Shown in pieces: positions 1 through 8,915 of a stretch of DNA of 64,000 nucleotides (the first letter of the stretch is position 1; the number at the start of each line of letters is the position of its first letter). A model generated the notes under the pieces. It made no database searches, was not told the DNA's origin, and was given only the letters and a program-made list of their open reading frames with translations. This DNA is from Desulfosudis oleivorans (lineage in GTDB: Bacteria > Desulfobacterota > Desulfobacteria > Desulfobacterales > SURF-7), in NCBI GenBank assembly GCA_020723305.1, contig DYJC01000008.1:152240-216239 (forward strand), written 5' to 3'. The position numbers were made by a program, and so were the translations under genes.

Positions 1-915
1 TATCGTTTTATTCAGGTATTTCCGGATTTTTTCTGAACCGCTTTCAACACCATAGCTGATCTGACTGCAACCGGCAAGCCGCATCCGGTAAAGCATTTCC
101 TCGTCGATATAATTCACGTGCGAGATGGCTGCCCATGAGATCTTGAGGTTTCTTTCAAGGATCATGTTGCAGATTTCGATCACCCGTTTTTTCTGCAATG
201 TAAAGGTATCATCTGAGACATAAAAAAAAGTCACCCCTTTTTGCACAAGAAGTTCGATTTGATCCACAAAATATTCTGCGGAATGAAAACGGACTGTCCG
301 TTCCCATATCCGGGGTGAACCACAGAATGAGCAGTTGCCCGGGCACCCTCTGGATAAAGAAAGGTGCTGATATACAAAATATTTTGCCGGATTGGGTAGG
401 GTGTCCAGATCCTGGATAAAGGGGGCTTTTCCCGTGAATCGCAGGGTATGGCTGTCTCTGAAAGCAAGGCCTTGAATTTGATGGATTTCATCAAGTTTCT
501 GATCCTGAATACAGCGCACAAGATTCAGAAAAGAGCGTTCCCCCTCACCAATAACCATATAATCTATCACCGGAAAATGGTTCATCAGATGCTGCCATAA
601 AAAGGTTGCCCCTGCTCCCCCAAATACGATCTGAACAGAGGGGTTTAGTTTTTTAGCGATCTCTGCAATCTCAATTCCACCCCACCGGTTGCCGTTCAGG
701 ATGGAAAAACCGATAATATCCGGTTTTTCCCGGATCAGTATTTCCGGAATCTCCGGGGAGGATCGGGTGTAATGGCAGAGATTCAGAATCTCAACCGAGA
801 ATCCATTTTCCATGAGCATCGCTCCGATATGGAAAAGACCCATGGGAACCACGCCGACATCTCCGTCATGTACACGTTTTTCAATGAAATAGGGATAGAT
901 CAGTACTATTTTCAT
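1..915 (-). CDS. B12-binding-type radical SAM protein (5' part only, runs off the left edge)
   Basis: The minus strand is open from an ATG at 915 to the window edge (305 codons, no stop). The N-terminal half reads as a cobalamin-binding Rossmann-type domain, with the segments IVFGGAGATF and VIGEGE typical of that domain in this superfamily. It is followed by the radical SAM cluster motif CPGNCSFC (CxxxCxxC) around residue 203. The end of the visible part (SYGVESGSEKIRKYLNK) matches the usual middle of the radical SAM barrel. The family includes methyltransferases and ring-forming enzymes, and the substrate cannot be read from this part. The classic B12 DxHxxG motif is not evident, so cobalamin binding is uncertain. 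The next gene, an EamA exporter, is divergent. Confidence 0.85.
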   Translation of the reverse strand, partial: MKIVLIYPYFIEKRVHDGDVGVVPMGLFHIGAMLMENGFSVEILNLCHYTRSSPEIPEILIREKPDIIGFSILNGNRWGGIEIAEIAKKLNPSVQIVFGGAGATFLWQHLMNHFPVIDYMVIGEGERSFLNLVRCIQDQKLDEIHQIQGLAFRDSHTLRFTGKAPFIQDLDTLPNPAKYFVYQHLSLSRGCPGNCSFCGSPRIWERTVRFHSAEYFVDQIELLVQKGVTFFYVSDDTFTLQKKRVIEICNMILERNLKISWAAISHVNYIDEEMLYRMRLAGCSQISYGVESGSEKIRKYLNKTI

Positions 916-1110
916 GATGTGAATTTCTGAAATCCGGGATGCTGTTGAATTGTTTCGTAACCTCATCAAACTAGAGAATCTCCATATCCCATTTTTCAAT
1001 ACCGTTCAATGATATATCAGGGCAATTCTATAAGATTGCTTGACTCCGTATATGATGATCGGCTATGTCCCTGTTTGCAAAAAGAGACTTGAGACCGATA
1101 ACAGGGACCT

Positions 1111-2010
1111 ATGAATCCGAAAGTTATAAAATCCGATGCACTTCTTCTTCTCACTGCGGTAATCTGGGGGTTTGCATTTGTAGCACAACGGGTGGGAATG
1201 GAGCATATCGATCCGTTCACATTCAACGGCATCCGATTTGCTCTCGGAGGGCTTTCTCTCACGCCATTCATCCTATATCGCAAAATGCATGAACCTTTTC
1301 CAACAAAAATAAAACGTCCGGGGTCTGTTTTACATTTTTTTATCGGTAGCACACTGGCTGGTTTTTTTTTGTTTGCAGGAGCATCGCTTCAGCAGGTCGG
1401 AATTGTGTATACAACTGCCGGGAATGCCGGTTTTATTACCGGCCTTTATGTGGTGATCGTTCCGGTTATGGGGCTTTTCTGGAAACAGCGGGCAGGTGCC
1501 GGGACCTGGGCCGGCGCTCTTTTGGCAGCGATCGGGCTTTATTTTTTAAGCGTGACTCAGGATTTTACCATTGGAAAGGGGGATTTTCTCGTTCTGATCA
1601 GCGCTTTTATCTGGGCATCCCATGTACTGATCATCGGGTGGCTTTCACCCAAAACCGATTCAATTCAACTGGCGGCCTTTCAGTTCGCGATCTGTTCAAT
1701 CTTAAGCCTTTGTACGGCGATTGTGTTTGAAACCATTGTGTTTGCTAATGTGATGAAAGCGGCGATTCCCATATTGTACGGTGGTTTAATGTCCGTAGGG
1801 GTTGCCTATACACTTCAGGTTGTTGCCCAGAAGGATGCCCATCCTGCCCATGCATCCATTCTGCTCAGTCTGGAAACGGTTTTCGCTGCCATCGGCGGAT
1901 GGATTGTGTTGAATGAAATCCTGAGCCTTCGCGGTCTGTTCGGGTGCTGCCTGATGATGGCTGGAATGCTGATCTCCCAGCTTTGGTCATGGAAGAGAGT
2001 TGCGGAATAA
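1111..2010 (+). CDS. EamA/DMT-family membrane transporter
   Basis: This 299-residue protein belongs to the drug/metabolite transporter superfamily (inner membrane, usually export of metabolites or amino acids). It shows about ten hydrophobic segments in two tandem EamA repeats. The first opens with ALLLLTAVIWGFAFVAQRVG and the second with DFLVLISAFIWASHVLIIGW. An early basic loop and the length of about 300 residues are normal for the family. The ATG at 1111 has a modest purine-rich stretch just upstream. It converges on the DHH-CBS gene, with a repeat element in the gap. The substrate cannot be assigned. Confidence 0.88.
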   Translation: MNPKVIKSDALLLLTAVIWGFAFVAQRVGMEHIDPFTFNGIRFALGGLSLTPFILYRKMHEPFPTKIKRPGSVLHFFIGSTLAGFFLFAGASLQQVGIVYTTAGNAGFITGLYVVIVPVMGLFWKQRAGAGTWAGALLAAIGLYFLSVTQDFTIGKGDFLVLISAFIWASHVLIIGWLSPKTDSIQLAAFQFAICSILSLCTAIVFETIVFANVMKAAIPILYGGLMSVGVAYTLQVVAQKDAHPAHASILLSLETVFAAIGGWIVLNEILSLRGLFGCCLMMAGMLISQLWSWKRVAE

Positions 2011-2055
2011 AATCAAAAGCAGCATCACCACCGGATGATTTTTGATCAATCCATC

Positions 2056-2196
2056 GAGCCAATTTCAAAACGATTAAAAAACGTCACATCGGCGAAGGCC
2101 GGTGTCCAGAAAATGTTGAAAATAATAGATATCGCTTCACTTTACTGTGTGTCCGATTTCGCCGGAATAACAACAACAGGGTTTTGAAATTGGTTC
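2056..2196. repeat. Dispersed inverted-repeat element, copy a (about 141 bp)
   Basis: The element starts with GAGCCAATTTCAAAA and ends with the complementary TTTTGAAATTGGTTC. Internal segments (CACATCGGCGAA, CGCCGGAATAACAACAAC) are shared with five other copies in the window. It fills the gap between two convergent genes and ends 4 bases before the stop codon of the DHH-CBS gene. It is the long form, like copy e, and lies in the opposite orientation to copies b, c and e. No transposase is present, so it behaves like a MITE or REP-type element. Confidence 0.85.
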
Positions 2197-2200
2197 CAAA

Positions 2201-3499
2201 TTATTTCGGTAACTGGTCGTAGAAGTAAACCATGAGGTCGGAACGGGTGACCATTCCAATGACATGTCCATTTTCAATCACAGGTAAATGGCCGACTTTT
2301 TTAGTGATAATTTTCCGAACCGCCTGCATTGGGCTCATGCCCGGTTCAATGGTGACAATATCCCGTGCCATGAATGCCTTGACCGGCGCCTCCCATTGAT
2401 CTTCCCGTTTAAGTTTTTTAAAATGGGTACGGGTAATCATGCCTACCAATTTTCCCTCTTCAATCACCGGAGCGCCCTTGAATCCATTTTCACGCAACTG
2501 TTGACGGAGCGTTTTCATCTTCAGTTCCGGAGACACCGCCAGAACCGGAAAAGACATCAGGTCGGAGATCCGCACAGACGACTGATTATGGTTTTCAATT
2601 AAATTAATCAGGAGATTTGCAATGCTCTGGGGTGGTACGGACTTGACCAGTGCTGATCCGGCAGAAGGATGGCCACCTCCGCCCAGACGACCCATGATGA
2701 CAGACATGTCTGGGCCATCTCTTTTGCTTCTGCCGATCACAATGCACCGGTCTCCTTTTTGGGCAAATATCCCAAAGGCCGCATCGACGCCTATGGTTTC
2801 AGCATATTTCTGAACGACCTGGGCAAGTGTGTCTACATGTCCATCAATGGGTTGAATATTGATGCTGATAGAAAAACCGTTGACATTGACGGTTTGTACA
2901 TTCTGAAGCATCTCAAAAAGCATCTTTTTCTGGTTCCGGCTGTATAATACAGAGCCCATGAGAGAGGCGACAATGTCCAGGTCAGCCTTGCATTCCAGGA
3001 GAAAACCTACCGCATAGCTGTCCCTTGGGGTTGTGGAGCTAAAGGTCTGGTTTCCCGTGTCTTCATAGATACCGGCAAGAAAAAGGGTGGCAACCATGGG
3101 TGAAATTGGAATTTTTCTCTCTTTCATCTCCTCTACCATTGCGGTAATATTGGCTCCCAGGGTTTCCTGTCTTTTCCACTGGGCATCGATGTTGCCTTCG
3201 CTTGAATGGTGATCCCATAGGTGGATTAGAAGATCCGGTTTGTCCTTCAACTGTCCCAGACCATCCAGCCGTTTCCACTGATTGGTATCCACCACAACGA
3301 GTTCTTCGATTTTGTCCAGGTCAACTTCGTCGGCTGTTTTGATATCCAGCATACGCTTATGTGCGGTAAGAAAAAATTTCACATTGGGATTGATCTGTTT
3401 TGAAAGCACCGGCACCGTATCCGGATACAGCAATGTCCCGGCTACAACAGAGGCGAGTCCGTCCAGATCGGTATTTCGGTGGGTGGTTACAACTCTCAT
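2201..3499 (-). CDS. DHH phosphoesterase with two CBS domains, lacking a nucleotidyltransferase domain
   Basis: The first 300 residues or so form a DHH/DHHA1 phosphoesterase. An HxxxDxDG-type start (THRNTDLDGLAS), a VVDTNQW segment, the DHH motif WDHHSSEG and the GGGGHPSAGSA motif near residue 275 are all visible. Two CBS domains follow, about residues 310-370 and 375-432. In Desulfobacterota the same order usually continues into a class II poly(A) polymerase/CCA-adding domain, giving proteins of roughly 850-900 residues. Here the protein stops after the second CBS domain at 432 residues. It may be a stand-alone oligonucleotide or pyrophosphate-type hydrolase regulated by adenylates. The stop codon lies 4 bases from repeat copy a. 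Confidence 0.85.
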   Translation of the reverse strand: MRVVTTHRNTDLDGLASVVAGTLLYPDTVPVLSKQINPNVKFFLTAHKRMLDIKTADEVDLDKIEELVVVDTNQWKRLDGLGQLKDKPDLLIHLWDHHSSEGNIDAQWKRQETLGANITAMVEEMKERKIPISPMVATLFLAGIYEDTGNQTFSSTTPRDSYAVGFLLECKADLDIVASLMGSVLYSRNQKKMLFEMLQNVQTVNVNGFSISINIQPIDGHVDTLAQVVQKYAETIGVDAAFGIFAQKGDRCIVIGRSKRDGPDMSVIMGRLGGGGHPSAGSALVKSVPPQSIANLLINLIENHNQSSVRISDLMSFPVLAVSPELKMKTLRQQLRENGFKGAPVIEEGKLVGMITRTHFKKLKREDQWEAPVKAFMARDIVTIEPGMSPMQAVRKIITKKVGHLPVIENGHVIGMVTRSDLMVYFYDQLPK

Positions 3500-3787
3500 G
3501 TAACTTGCTTAAAGCTTCTTTGGGTTATTGTATGTTAAAAACATTTATATTCTGAGTTTTTCTTCTCCGGTGTTGTGAATTCATGCAAGTACCTTTCCAT
3601 ATTGTCAGCATGTATCCGGTTTTCCTCTCTTTGTCAATGTGGGAGCTGGGTCAAACTTTGACTTGTAATTTGTCGAACCATCTGAATCAACACATTACAG
3701 TGAACTACAATGAAGAAGAAAAATAGCCAAGTTGTATCCGGAGATATGGAGATCATTCTATCATGATGTTTTTACAAGGAGTTTATC

Positions 3788-3880
3788 ATGAGGGCTGTAT
3801 CGGACAAGGGGCCAAAAAGTTTTTCTCTTGATTTTTTCCGGATGTTCATATTGTATGCGAACAGTGCCGAAAACCTGTGA
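3788..3880 (+). CDS. 30-residue peptide translationally coupled to the GT32 gene
   Basis: This small reading frame has the best Shine-Dalgarno in the region, AAGGAG at 3776-3781 with a 6-base spacer to the ATG. Its TGA is followed at once by the ATG of the glycosyltransferase gene (TGAATG), which has no ribosome site of its own. That arrangement implies real translation and coupling. The peptide is basic at the N-terminus (MRAVSDKGPK), then hydrophobic (FRMFILYAN), and ends SAENL. No similarity is recognised. It could be a leader that sets translation of the downstream gene, or a substrate peptide for the glycosyltransferase and radical SAM enzyme that follow. It has no cysteine and no classical leader/core boundary. 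Confidence 0.55.
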   Translation: MRAVSDKGPKSFSLDFFRMFILYANSAENL

Positions 3881-4732
3881 ATGGAGAAGAACCGTTTGTC
3901 CGAATACTCTATCATACCCAGCCGGGTTCCGGCATCAGGAAAACCGGATTATTCCCAGAAAATCCCAAAGATCATCTGGCAAACCATGAAATCGAATCAT
4001 GTTCCTTCCATCATGAAAGGCTTTTCCAACTCCTGGATCGAAAACAATCCTGAATATGAGTATCGATTTAGTGATGATGATGAGATTATCCGTTTTATAA
4101 AGTGTGAGTTTCCGGAATATTTGGAAGGATATCAGAAGATCCAATACGGTGCATCCAAGGCGGATCTGTGGCGCTATCTGGTGATCTATCAGTTCGGAGG
4201 GGTTTATGCGGATATGGATTGCAGGTGTTTATCTCCTCTGCGCAAATGGATAAAACCGGATTCCGAGTATGTGACTCAATTGGGCGTAAACCATGATCTA
4301 TGCCAATGGCTGATCATCAGTGTTCCGAAAAATCCGATTTTTCTGAGAGCTGCGGAGAAATCGCTTAAAAACATAGAAAACAAAACAACGGATCAGGAAT
4401 ATAGAGGTTTTGAACTAAAAGATCAAAAAATAGAGCTTCGAAAGCATGTCCCGCTTGTAACCATCCGGGATCGGATTATTGGATTGGCCGGCCCTCCTGT
4501 TTTACAAAAGGCTGCCGAAGAATGTTTTGAGGATGGCTCGATGGATGCTATTTTACAATCCATACAGGTTGTCTGTACATCAAGGGGAAGATCCTGCCAG
4601 ATGAACGGCAATGTTCAGCACGATTATGGGAATCCGGAATATAAAAAAGCCCTGAAGAGATTGAAAACCCCGCACTATTCATATGGAAGGCGTTTCATAA
4701 ACATGATGGAGAGGTTGAAATCTTATTTTTAA
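3881..4732 (+). CDS. GT32-type glycosyltransferase (OCH1/capsule sugar transferase fold)
   Basis: This 283-residue protein carries the glycosyltransferase sugar-binding DXD region (PF04488 type). It has IPKIIWQTMKSN near the N-terminus and the nucleotide-sugar/metal motif GGVYADMD about residues 106-113, preceded by ASKADLWRYLVIY. Members transfer hexoses in eukaryotic glycans or bacterial capsules and O-antigens. It directly follows the 30-residue peptide frame without a gap, and a radical SAM gene follows 66 bases later, so the three probably form one transcript. No signal peptide or membrane segment is seen, so the enzyme is probably cytoplasmic. Acceptor unknown. Confidence 0.85.
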   Translation: MEKNRLSEYSIIPSRVPASGKPDYSQKIPKIIWQTMKSNHVPSIMKGFSNSWIENNPEYEYRFSDDDEIIRFIKCEFPEYLEGYQKIQYGASKADLWRYLVIYQFGGVYADMDCRCLSPLRKWIKPDSEYVTQLGVNHDLCQWLIISVPKNPIFLRAAEKSLKNIENKTTDQEYRGFELKDQKIELRKHVPLVTIRDRIIGLAGPPVLQKAAEECFEDGSMDAILQSIQVVCTSRGRSCQMNGNVQHDYGNPEYKKALKRLKTPHYSYGRRFINMMERLKSYF

Positions 4733-4798
4733 ACAAACCTCCGGCATGGACGATAATGTAGGTTGTCCAGACATATTGTGAAGAAAGATAAAGATGAA

Positions 4799-6232
4799 AT
4801 GAACGGATTTTCACACGACAAAGAAGCTCCTGAAGCCTCGCGCCTTAAAATGATTGCATCCAATCTGGCTGAATATGAGGGTCAATCCCAGGAGTTGCAT
4901 TGGATAACCAGAAGCCGGGCTCTAAAGGCGGATGAAGATCGCAAAAACTGCCTGGCAGCCATAAGTCAGGCCATTGAACTGGCGTTTCACAGAACCAAGC
5001 CCAAACTGGGACCGCTATCTCCCGGATGTGTTATCTGTGGTGAGGGCGGATGGTCCTGCCTGTTCATCAATGGCAAATGCAACTGCCGCTGTTTTTATTG
5101 TCCAACAGTTCAGGATGAGGTGGGGGTCCCAGTCACCAACCGTATTCCCTTTGATAAACCGTCAGACTATGCAGACTATGTGCATTATTTTGATTTCAGG
5201 GGAGTCAGTATCAGCGGCGGAGAGCCTTTGTTGACCCTGGATCGTACCCTGAAATACCTGAAAGCCGTTCGCCGCAAAATGGGAGACAGCCTGCATCTCT
5301 GGCTGTATACCAACGGAACCCTTCTCACCCGGGAGATCGTCCAGAAGCTACAGGATGAAGGATTGAACGAGATCCGGTTCGATATCAGCGCAAAGGATTA
5401 TGAGCTTGAGAGATTGCAGATGGCCGTGGGACACATCCCCATTGTGACAATTGAAATTCCGGCCATCCCTGAAGATATGGAGAAAGTTTCGAACCTGCTT
5501 CCCATACTCTACGATGTGGGCGTGAATCACCTGAATCTGCATCAGCTCCGTTTGACTCCCCACAATGTAGTGAATTTGAAAACCCGCAATTACACATTTC
5601 TCCATGGTGACAAGGTTACCGTGCTGGAGTCTGAGCTGATGGTGTTGAAACTGATGGAGATTGCTCTTGCAAAAGGAGTGAAACTGCCCATCAATTACTG
5701 CTCGTATGTTTACAAACACCGGTTTCAGCGTTCCGCTGCCCGGAAGCGCAATGCTCGGTTTATTATGAAAGCACATGAATCCTTGACAGAGAGTGGTTTT
5801 ATCCGCACTATGGCATTGGTCGGAGATGCCTGGGACCTCCAACAAAAAGCAGATCAGTTGGCAGCAAAGGGTGCGAGACCTCATCAGTTGAATCTTACCG
5901 GCAATAAAACCTGCCTGTTTTTTCATGAGCAGCTCTGGCCGCTGATGGATTTTTCCGCCTGTGATTTGCAGATCAGCTATGCCGAGGCAATTCTGAGTCC
6001 CCATATTTCCTATCGTCATGCCTTTAAAGAAGTTCGCATCAATTCCGCCAGAAAAATTGTTGTTGAAAGGAATGTGCATTGCGCCAACATTCGCCTGAGC
6101 AGTGAACAGCGATCGGTTTTCGAGAAAGGAGTGATCTGCCGTGAGCCTGAAACAATGAACTCAGATACCTTTTTGAACAGTCAATTTGCTTCCTTTGAAT
6201 TCATCACATCCGGGCTTCAGCAGTATTTTTAA
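4799..6232 (+). CDS. Radical SAM protein with extra N-terminal cysteines
   Basis: The radical SAM cluster is seen as KCNCRCFYC, which satisfies CxxxCxxC, followed by VSISGGEPLL (the SAM-binding GGE motif) and WLYTNGTLL. Upstream, CVICGEGGWSC gives further cysteines that could hold a second metal site. The C-terminal 150 residues have scattered cysteines but no clear SPASM spacing. The ATG at 4799 is chosen, giving 477 residues; an in-frame TTG at 4763 is possible and neither has a strong ribosome site. It is downstream of the peptide and GT32 genes on the same strand. The reaction is unknown; peptide or sugar modification fits the neighbours. Confidence 0.82.
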   Translation: MNGFSHDKEAPEASRLKMIASNLAEYEGQSQELHWITRSRALKADEDRKNCLAAISQAIELAFHRTKPKLGPLSPGCVICGEGGWSCLFINGKCNCRCFYCPTVQDEVGVPVTNRIPFDKPSDYADYVHYFDFRGVSISGGEPLLTLDRTLKYLKAVRRKMGDSLHLWLYTNGTLLTREIVQKLQDEGLNEIRFDISAKDYELERLQMAVGHIPIVTIEIPAIPEDMEKVSNLLPILYDVGVNHLNLHQLRLTPHNVVNLKTRNYTFLHGDKVTVLESELMVLKLMEIALAKGVKLPINYCSYVYKHRFQRSAARKRNARFIMKAHESLTESGFIRTMALVGDAWDLQQKADQLAAKGARPHQLNLTGNKTCLFFHEQLWPLMDFSACDLQISYAEAILSPHISYRHAFKEVRINSARKIVVERNVHCANIRLSSEQRSVFEKGVICREPETMNSDTFLNSQFASFEFITSGLQQYF

Positions 6233-6275
6233 GCAGGTTATTTTACATGTCTGGATGAAACCCGGCTTTATCGTC

Positions 6276-6295
6276 ATGCCGGTGGAAACCGGCAT
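6276..6295. terminator. Palindromic hairpin between convergent genes
   Basis: ATGCCGGT, a 4-base loop GGAA, then ACCGGCAT form a perfect 8-bp stem in the gap between the two convergent radical SAM genes. It resembles the CCGGC-rich palindromes common in extragenic repeats. There is no T-tract, so rho-independent termination is only possible, not shown. Confidence 0.4.
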
Positions 6296-6336
6296 CCAGA
6301 ACAATTTATTACTCCGGCAATTCAATATACTAAAGG

Positions 6337-6456
6337 TTTGTCATTCCGGCTAAAGCCGGGCACGAAGTGAAGCACATCGCTATCCAGTATTTTCGCCACT
6401 TTCTGGACACCGGCTTTCGCCGGTGTGACGCTTTTTGATCGTTTTGAAATTGGCTC
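6337..6456. repeat. Dispersed inverted-repeat element, copy b (left end lost)
   Basis: The right end TTTTGAAATTGGCTC and the internal blocks (GAAGTGAAGC, CCAGTATTTTCG, CGCCGGTGTGACGC) match the other copies. The left terminal repeat is degenerate. The element overlaps the 3' end of the minus-strand radical SAM gene, so about the last 25 codons of that frame are element sequence. Confidence 0.75.
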
Positions 6457-8470
6457 TATGGAAAGGCTGTAATTTTTTTTCCAGAGATTCGTTAAAAAAG
6501 TCTTCATCCAGAGGTGTCTGCCCGTTTTTTTGAGGTTTCAGGGCACGTTGCCAGAAATGCTCCATGAATTGGCTGCAATTCCGGCGCAAGCGGCTGATGG
6601 GAAATGAAGGAGGGATTGTCAGACCTTTGGGAAACTTGCCTTTTGGGGGGACATGCCTTGGACGCAACGGTCGTTTGGCCAGATCCCGGAAAACTCTTTG
6701 TCCATATTTGAGAAAATACAGGAAGGAGTGATAGGTGGAAATGGCTCCGGCCCATGGGTAGTGGTCCAGGTAAAATCCCGACGACAAGCGGGCAATGCTG
6801 TCTTCATCGTATTGGGAGGTATTGGATTTTTGTGCTTTGGTTTCAAAAAGGGGAAACAGCCGGAAGTCATCTCCCTTGCAGAAAAAAATTTGTTTCAAGC
6901 CATATTTTTCCGGACAGGCAGCAATATCCGAACCGCCGGTCAGACCGAAGCGGCCCAGGATGAAAAGATCGATGCTGGTTTGCTGGTTTTGAATCAGTTT
7001 CAGGGTGGCCTGTAGTTGAGGCCGGGTTTCACCGGGATGATCGGTAAAGGCCATCCAGGCAGTGGCAATGCCGGTATCGTGGAAGGTGTTGTTCACGCTA
7101 CAGATCTGTTCGGAGGTGATGCCTTTATGCATGCTTCTGAGCAGTTCGTCTGACCCGCTTTCAATTCCAAAGGCCACTGCCCTTAAGCCGGATTGGTAGA
7201 GCATCCGGCAGCGCTCCTGGGTATAGTAAGGCTCAATGCGAAAGTCAGCCGACCATTTGATGTCCGCTTTCAGGGCGAAAAGTTCCCGGGCCATGGCCAG
7301 AGCGAATTTGGGCGAGAGTACATCAACGGAAAGATAGAAATTTTGAACATTGTGGGTTGCTGACAGCTCGGCAAGACAACGGGCTGCTTCGGCCGCATCC
7401 ATTTCCCGGTAGCCGTGGCTTCCCGAACGATTCAATCCATAATCACAAAAGGAACAACGGTTCCAGTAACACCCCCTGGTGGGCGCAAATAACAGGGTTG
7501 GGCTTGGAGCAAGATAGTTGTTGAGGTCCAGGTCCGAGTAGTCAGGTTGAGGGTTGCGGTTCAGATTCGTAATCTGAACCGGGTTGCTGTGAAGCTCTCC
7601 GGTGCCTGGTTCCCGAAGCAGCAGGTTGGGTATTTCCCTGAGTGCATTGAAACGAGATCCGGCATCTATATCGGAACCCATGGATTCAAGCGCCCGGATC
7701 AGTTGAACTATGGCTTCTTCGCCTTCGAAAATGCAGGTGGCATCCACAAGGCCAAGCAATCGTTTTTGTACTAATGGGGATGCGTGGCGCAGGATTTGTT
7801 GGACGCAGGTGCCTCCCAGGAGAAGAAAAGCCCGGGGAGCTATCCGGCGCAGCAGATGGAGCAGATAAAAAGTCTCCGGAATCTGGCTGATGAAAGTCAG
7901 GGAAATGCCTACCACTTGTCCTGGTTCAGGCTGGTATTTATCCAGAATTGTACGATAGAATGCATCCAGGGGGCTTTGTCTTTTCCGGAAATAGCTCTCC
8001 AGGAGATCCAGTCCCCAGGGTACGGTCGCATGAGCAGCGTGGTTGAAATGAAAGTTGTATGGATAATTCACTGCACTGAGACACGCCAGCGCATCTTCGG
8101 CCTGATTCCGTGCTCTTCGGTAGTGCGCTATCTGATAGAACCGGTTGGAGTCCTGGAAAACATCGATTGCCGAACCTGCTGCGGCCAGGCTGCGCAACGC
8201 AGCCGGCCGTGCTTCGGCAAGGGTCATATAGGATAGTTGCTCCATGCCGTTGAGCTGGTTAGAATGGTTCAGCTGTTCAAACTTTTCGGTCAGATGCCTC
8301 ACGCTGTCTGCAACCTGTCTGGGATCAAGCAGATAATGGGCTGCAGCAACGTTCAGATCGGTTACCACAGCGTCAAGCCCATTGGATCGCAGATATCCTT
8401 TCAGATAAGGCAGCGAAAGATAAGGCTGGGTCGGATCAGCAAAGGGAGGGTATATGAGCCAGGGCTTCAT
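6380..8470 (-). CDS. B12-binding-type radical SAM protein with repeat-derived C-terminus
   Basis: This 696-residue protein has an N-terminal B12-type Rossmann region; YLSLPYLKGYLRSNG and LLLGGTCVQQ are typical. The radical SAM motif RGCYWNRCSFCDYG (CxxxCxxC) lies near residue 340, followed by the usual barrel signature AVAFGIESGSDELL. The start ATG at 8470 is preceded by AAAAGGGC. The reading frame runs into repeat copy b, so the last residues (from about RANFKTIKKRH) are encoded by the element and the ancestral end has probably been replaced. It is convergent with the 4799-6232 radical SAM gene. Substrate unknown. Confidence 0.85.
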   Translation of the reverse strand: MKPWLIYPPFADPTQPYLSLPYLKGYLRSNGLDAVVTDLNVAAAHYLLDPRQVADSVRHLTEKFEQLNHSNQLNGMEQLSYMTLAEARPAALRSLAAAGSAIDVFQDSNRFYQIAHYRRARNQAEDALACLSAVNYPYNFHFNHAAHATVPWGLDLLESYFRKRQSPLDAFYRTILDKYQPEPGQVVGISLTFISQIPETFYLLHLLRRIAPRAFLLLGGTCVQQILRHASPLVQKRLLGLVDATCIFEGEEAIVQLIRALESMGSDIDAGSRFNALREIPNLLLREPGTGELHSNPVQITNLNRNPQPDYSDLDLNNYLAPSPTLLFAPTRGCYWNRCSFCDYGLNRSGSHGYREMDAAEAARCLAELSATHNVQNFYLSVDVLSPKFALAMARELFALKADIKWSADFRIEPYYTQERCRMLYQSGLRAVAFGIESGSDELLRSMHKGITSEQICSVNNTFHDTGIATAWMAFTDHPGETRPQLQATLKLIQNQQTSIDLFILGRFGLTGGSDIAACPEKYGLKQIFFCKGDDFRLFPLFETKAQKSNTSQYDEDSIARLSSGFYLDHYPWAGAISTYHSFLYFLKYGQRVFRDLAKRPLRPRHVPPKGKFPKGLTIPPSFPISRLRRNCSQFMEHFWQRALKPQKNGQTPLDEDFFNESLEKKLQPFHRANFKTIKKRHTGESRCPESGENTG

Positions 8471-8522
8471 GCCCTTTTGTTTAGCATTTCCAACCGGAAA
8501 TAAAAAGCAGAGTTAGCCTGAA

Positions 8523-8774
8523 TTATAAAAAAGCCTCCACTTTTTTATAGGCATCGTCAATGAGCTTTTTATACTCTTCCCGGCCTTTCTTGCAGGCATC
8601 AAGCCAGTCCTGTACTGCTTTTTTCCCTTCTGCCGGGAGCCATGCAGCTTGCTCAATAAATGATTTTCCCATGGTCTCCGTCTGCTCCTGCGCCATGGCA
8701 AGAGTGTTGAACGCATTGTTGAAAGACGACTTGTTGAAATTGAGCATCTGCTTGACAATCTGTTTCCGGTCCAT
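8523..8774 (-). CDS. Phasin-like PHA granule protein (83 residues)
   Basis: Phasins coat polyhydroxyalkanoate granules through amphipathic helices. This protein is all helix by eye and shares a plan with the next two genes: a short N-terminal helix (KQMLNFNKSSFNNAF), a central hydrophobic heptad region and a charged C-terminal helix. The ATG at 8774 is chosen because AAGGAGAG lies just upstream; a longer frame to 8897 has no such site. DUF3141 and PhaC genes in the window support a PHA role. The paralogues suggest local duplication. Confidence 0.75.
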   Translation of the reverse strand: MDRKQIVKQMLNFNKSSFNNAFNTLAMAQEQTETMGKSFIEQAAWLPAEGKKAVQDWLDACKKGREEYKKLIDDAYKKVEAFL

Positions 8775-8915
8775 CTTCTCTCTCCTTTTTTTGGGTGAAA
8801 GGTGAAAATTGTTTTTTTCCATTTTGCGATCAAGATGACATGATTTGTAAGGGCAGGCCCCTGTGCCTGCCCTTTGTGAGATCATATATTGCATCAATAT
8901 GAAAGCAAATCGGAA

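Noticed and set aside
5348..6079. 243-codon minus-strand frame inside the radical SAM gene
   Set aside because: It lies wholly opposite a gene with clear radical SAM motifs and has no ribosome site or similarity.
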